In this document: one piece after another, positions 15,053-16,899 of the stretch | Layout of the letters: the number at the start of each line of letters is the position of its first letter | Position numbering within the stretch: the stretch's first letter is position 1 | NCBI GenBank assembly: GCA_028701715.1 | Contig: JAQVQF010000019.1 | Span: forward strand, 1 to 16,899 | Direction of reading: 5' to 3' | From: Eubacteriales bacterium | GTDB taxonomy: Bacteria > Bacillota > Clostridia > Oscillospirales > CAG-382 | Length of the DNA: 16,899 nucleotides | The notes under the pieces: generated by a model | Told to the model about the DNA's origin: nothing | What the model saw: only the letters and a program-made list of their open reading frames with translations | The model's database searches: none | Translations under genes and position numbers: made by a program

Positions 15053-15103
15053 TAAATTACGATTTAGTAAATTACGATTAAGCAAATACAATTTAATATT
15101 TGC
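15053..15103. repeat. 15-base tandem repeat and adjoining inverted repeat
   Basis: TAAATTACGATTTAG (15053-15067) is followed without gap by TAAATTACGATTAAG (15068-15082), differing at one base. Directly after, GCAAATA (15082-15088) pairs with TATTTGC (15097-15103). The AT-rich block lies between two island genes and may bind a regulator or act as a weak terminator. The rest of 15040-15143 shows nothing clear. Confidence 0.45.
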
Positions 15104-15143
15104 AATGTGTAAATCTGAAAATCGCACATTCGACAAAACGGGG

Positions 15144-15174
15144 CCTCCTTTGTACAATGATAGTGCAAAGGAGG
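15144..15174 (+). promoter_or_regulatory. Hairpin that buries the tnpV ribosome-binding site
   Basis: CCTCCTTTG (15144-15152) is perfectly complementary to CAAAGGAGG (15166-15174), and the latter is the strong Shine-Dalgarno site of the TnpV gene, 10 bases before its ATG. Folded mRNA would hide the site, so translation would be low until the stem is opened. Confidence 0.6.
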
Positions 15175-15184
15175 TTTTGCTATT

Positions 15185-15559
15185 ATGAAATCACTATTTG
15201 AAGAAATGGGCGGCACATACCGCCAAGAGGGAGATTATCTGATCCCAAATCTAATTTTACCAGCTCAAAAGGATATGGTGCCTCTCGGCAAGTATGGCAG
15301 AATGCACCTGCACTTCCTTAAGGAACATCGCCGGGTTCTGTACACTAATCTTCTTACCTCCGGCAAGCTTGATGAACATCTACATGAGGTAGATCAGTGT
15401 GCCACTGAGCAAGTAGAACAAATCGTCGCCGCAATGGCAAAGCAGGATGACTGCGACGAAACCTTAAAAGCCCGTGACCAACTCCGCTGGGTCGGCCTCA
15501 TGAATAATTACCGCCATTGTGCCGAAGAAATCGTGCTGAAAGAAGTGGTGTATGAATGA
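15185..15559 (+). CDS. tnpV: TnpV family transposon-encoded protein
   Basis: The 124-residue protein matches the layout of TnpV proteins known from Tn4451-like and related Clostridia elements. It has an N-terminal MGGTYRQEGDYLIPNL, then PLGKYGRMHLHFLKEHRRVLY, a helical middle, and a closing LRWVGLMNNYRHCAEEIVL. Length is full for the family. The biochemical role of TnpV is not established; it is a marker of mobilizable elements. Its ribosome-binding site AAAGGAGG lies inside a 9-bp inverted repeat, which suggests translational restraint. A hairpin terminator follows at 15587. Confidence 0.82.
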   Translation: MKSLFEEMGGTYRQEGDYLIPNLILPAQKDMVPLGKYGRMHLHFLKEHRRVLYTNLLTSGKLDEHLHEVDQCATEQVEQIVAAMAKQDDCDETLKARDQLRWVGLMNNYRHCAEEIVLKEVVYE

Positions 15560-15586
15560 CACAATAGTCAAATATTTTGGATTAGC

Positions 15587-15614
15587 GGCCTGCGGAAATT
15601 CCGCAGGCCCATTT
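15587..15614. terminator. Hairpin between tnpV and the convergent nuclease operon
   Basis: GGCCTGCGG (15587-15595) and CCGCAGGCC (15601-15609) form a perfect 9-bp stem with loop AAATT. The T-run is short on the plus side (CATTTATT) and absent on the minus side. It is probably a shared terminator of the two converging transcripts. Confidence 0.65.
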
Positions 15615-15762
15615 ATTGTGGGTTGCTTTGCGCTTTGAACCGACGGTTGTTTTCCAGCAACTCATCGAAGAGCACAGGAACATAACCGTTAATATCAACT
15701 CCTGCGTTCAGAACATTGTCGCGGATCGCAAGTAAAGGCCAATAATCTGCCGATATAAGCAT
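15613..15762 (-). CDS. Small 49-residue protein, coupled to the nuclease cluster
   Basis: This gene is short but well supported. Its ATG (15762-15760) shares a base with the stop of the gene before it (TAATG), and it ends just before the hairpin at 15587. The sequence starts MLISADYWPLLAIRDNVLNA, continues through GVDINGYVPVLFDELL and ends in a polar, basic tail. It reads as a compact helical protein without membrane segment. No family is recognised. As the last of at least three overlapping genes with the DUF4420 nuclease, it could be a small subunit, inhibitor or immunity partner; that is inference. Confidence 0.6.
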   Translation of the reverse strand: MLISADYWPLLAIRDNVLNAGVDINGYVPVLFDELLENNRRFKAQSNPQ

Positions 15763-16064
15763 TACAAATACTTCTCTTTTAATAATTTTGCAATCCTGAT
15801 GTGCGCTATATTCGAACTTTTATAAAGTTCATTTACTACTTCTGGAACAGCACGTCCCGAATATATCCCTTTGTTTTCCTTTTCAGTATCAATTCCATAG
15901 TAGTTTAAGAACGTTTTACTCAACCACCCATGATACTCTTCTGTATTAAATAACTTCTGCTCAATGGCAGTTAAACTTAAGCCTTGAAATAAATAGTAAT
16001 ACACTATTTCTGGAACTAAATCATTAATATTCCTGTGATTAAATAAGTCATATGTTTTAAACAC
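15762..16064 (-). CDS. Hypothetical 100-residue protein of the nuclease operon
   Basis: The start is GTG at 16064, with GGAGG (16071-16075) six bases upstream. It overlaps the end of the DUF4420 gene by 8 bases, so translation is coupled. The sequence is rich in Tyr, Leu and Asn (VPEIVYYYLFQGLSLTAIEQKLF; HGWLSKTFLNYYGID) and ends in a basic helix (IAKLLKEKYL). The LSLTAIEQKLF segment resembles a helix-turn-helix element, so DNA binding or specificity is possible. I do not recognise the family. It is AT-rich like the nuclease gene and probably acts with it. Confidence 0.65.
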   Translation of the reverse strand: MFKTYDLFNHRNINDLVPEIVYYYLFQGLSLTAIEQKLFNTEEYHGWLSKTFLNYYGIDTEKENKGIYSGRAVPEVVNELYKSSNIAHIRIAKLLKEKYL

Positions 16065-16773
16065 TTTGCGCCTCCAGAATCCATCTTTTTAATTCATCAA
16101 TTTGTAATCCTTGAATGCTTTCAAGATCGCAATCGTACTCTGCATTAAAGACTCCATCTGGTGTCTTTTCGTTAAAATGGGGGATGGAGTCAGCTCGATA
16201 AAACCGGATATTTCTCTTAATGAACGCCTCATCATATTTGTTCTTGTGTAATTCTTCTTGGTCAACATGAGCTATAGTTGATTCAATGTGCAATAATAGT
16301 GCATAACTGTCTGGATAAAGATGCCTTATTGTTGCGATGACATCGCCCAAAGAAATTCCGTAATCGCCTCTCTGAAGCATAATTGATACAACACATATAT
16401 CATAGATTTCGCTTAATAGTTGGTCATGTTTAAAGTGATGGATCCGAGTAGGTTTAATTGTGGATTTAATTTCTATCCGCTTTTTTTCACTGAGAGAGAA
16501 ATCGAATTTCATCTTTGCTCTGGATTGCCAATATTGTGAAATATCACAACCGTTCTCATGAAAGAATACAATCGTGAACAGTTCGGCAAACAACCCTTGA
16601 AGTTCTAACTCTGTAACTCTTTTTTGTTTATCAAATAGAGCAGACAATGAAGAAAACAACTTCGATAAATAGTACTGATTATCATTAAATTCGTTTGTTG
16701 TGAAGGATTTTGTCAAGCGAATGAACGCTAATATTTTTTCTTCATCTTTAGCCTTGCAAGATAGTACATGCAT
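16057..16773 (-). CDS. PD-(D/E)XK nuclease-like protein, DUF4420 family, N-terminus apparently missing
   Basis: The 238-residue protein fits the DUF4420 type. GLFAELFTI (60-68, Glu64 in the first core helix) is followed by KFDFSLSEKKRIEIKST (89-105), giving Asp91 and Glu101-x-Lys103 of the PD-(D/E)XK active site, and then HHFKHDQL. In the family this core is normally preceded by about 80 more residues; here the frame is closed just upstream (TAG at 16779-16777) and ATG 16773 has no ribosome-binding site. It overlaps the previous gene's end by 46 bases. DUF4420 genes often accompany Z1, MORC/MutL-type ATPase and DNA methyltransferase genes in restriction-like defence operons, which would lie to the right. 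Base composition is clearly more AT-rich than the left half of the window. Confidence 0.7.
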   Translation of the reverse strand: MHVLSCKAKDEEKILAFIRLTKSFTTNEFNDNQYYLSKLFSSLSALFDKQKRVTELELQGLFAELFTIVFFHENGCDISQYWQSRAKMKFDFSLSEKKRIEIKSTIKPTRIHHFKHDQLLSEIYDICVVSIMLQRGDYGISLGDVIATIRHLYPDSYALLLHIESTIAHVDQEELHKNKYDEAFIKRNIRFYRADSIPHFNEKTPDGVFNAEYDCDLESIQGLQIDELKRWILEAQSV

Positions 16774-16898
16774 ATTCTAAACTCGTCCCAAGCATTTATC
16801 ATTTCTTCCTGCTCATTAGTTACGAGATATGAATCATCAGCATTATCTTCGAGAATGCTCCATGCGTCTCCCATTTTACATTTTTTGTAAAACCGATC
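16728..16898 (-). CDS. C-terminal end of an upstream gene of the nuclease operon, partial
   Basis: The frame is open from the right edge of the window to a TAG at 16730-16728 and encodes 56 residues, including MGDAWSILEDNADDSYLV, an NEQEEMINAWDEF helix and a basic KMKKKY end. It runs 46 bases into the DUF4420 frame, and the overlap contains an A6 run (16739-16734). It is probably the tail of the preceding operon gene. It could also be the true N-terminal part of the nuclease in a shifted frame. Family not recognised. Confidence 0.5.
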   Translation of the reverse strand, partial: DRFYKKCKMGDAWSILEDNADDSYLVTNEQEEMINAWDEFRICMYYLARLKMKKKY

Positions 16899-16899
16899 C

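Larger units (their letters stand above)
13797..16899. mobile_element. Left end of an integrative element or genomic island (continues past the window)
   Basis: The region starts at the tRNA-Ser 3' half and holds an excisionase-like two-HTH gene, a DUF6809-like gene, a TnpV gene and an AT-rich nuclease operon on the other strand. No integrase is in view; it and the second att copy (an intact tRNA-Ser) should lie to the right. Limits on the right are unknown. Confidence 0.6.

Noticed and set aside
15053..15082. CRISPR array
   Set aside because: Only two 15-base units without spacers and no cas genes.

Overview
The window looks like a chromosomal segment of a low-to-mid GC Firmicute of the class Clostridia (Oscillospiraceae/Ruminococcaceae-like). 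The evidence is strong purine-rich Shine-Dalgarno sites, perfect TTGACA-N17-TATAAT promoters, a diderm-free lipoprotein/cell-wall style of secreted proteins, and accessory families (TnpV, DUF6809-like, excisionase-like HTH) typical of gut Clostridia. No species can be named from the sequence.

Left part (1-8139), carbohydrate-related. It opens with the end of a sugar-phosphate isomerase/epimerase-like TIM barrel gene and its terminator. Next come a secreted, membrane-anchored class 3 lipase-like protein and, convergent to it, a 1071-residue lipoprotein with discoidin-like domains, a DUF4434-like glycosidase barrel and a CBM9-like end. Divergent consensus promoters (5961-6026) serve that lipoprotein and a tRNA-Ala(CGC). 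A ribokinase and a stand-alone SIS-domain sugar-phosphate isomerase follow behind a promoter with an operator-like inverted repeat.

Middle part (8182-13787), a minus-strand RNA-repair-like locus. Two translationally coupled WYL-domain proteins are followed by about 450 bases that hold no gene but are dense in RNA structure. These include two tRNA-type T-arms in the sense orientation, a D-arm-like sequence, and UUCG, GAAA and GUAA tetraloop hairpins. Then come an SPFH/slipin-like protein and the RNA ligase RtcB. No Ro60 (TROVE) gene is visible. My reading is that the WYL proteins regulate slipin-RtcB and that the tRNA-like RNA is a ligand, substrate or 5' leader of the module. This is the best candidate in the window for an undescribed system.

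Right part (13797-16899), a mobile island. A 3' half of a tRNA-Ser gene, cut in the anticodon loop, marks a probable attachment site with the element lying to its right. The element carries a two-HTH excisionase-like gene, a DUF6809-like gene, a TnpV gene with a self-occluding ribosome-binding site, and an opposing AT-rich overlapping gene cluster. That cluster contains a DUF4420-type PD-(D/E)XK nuclease, a 100-residue protein and a 49-residue protein, and resembles the tail of a restriction/defence operon that continues beyond the right edge.
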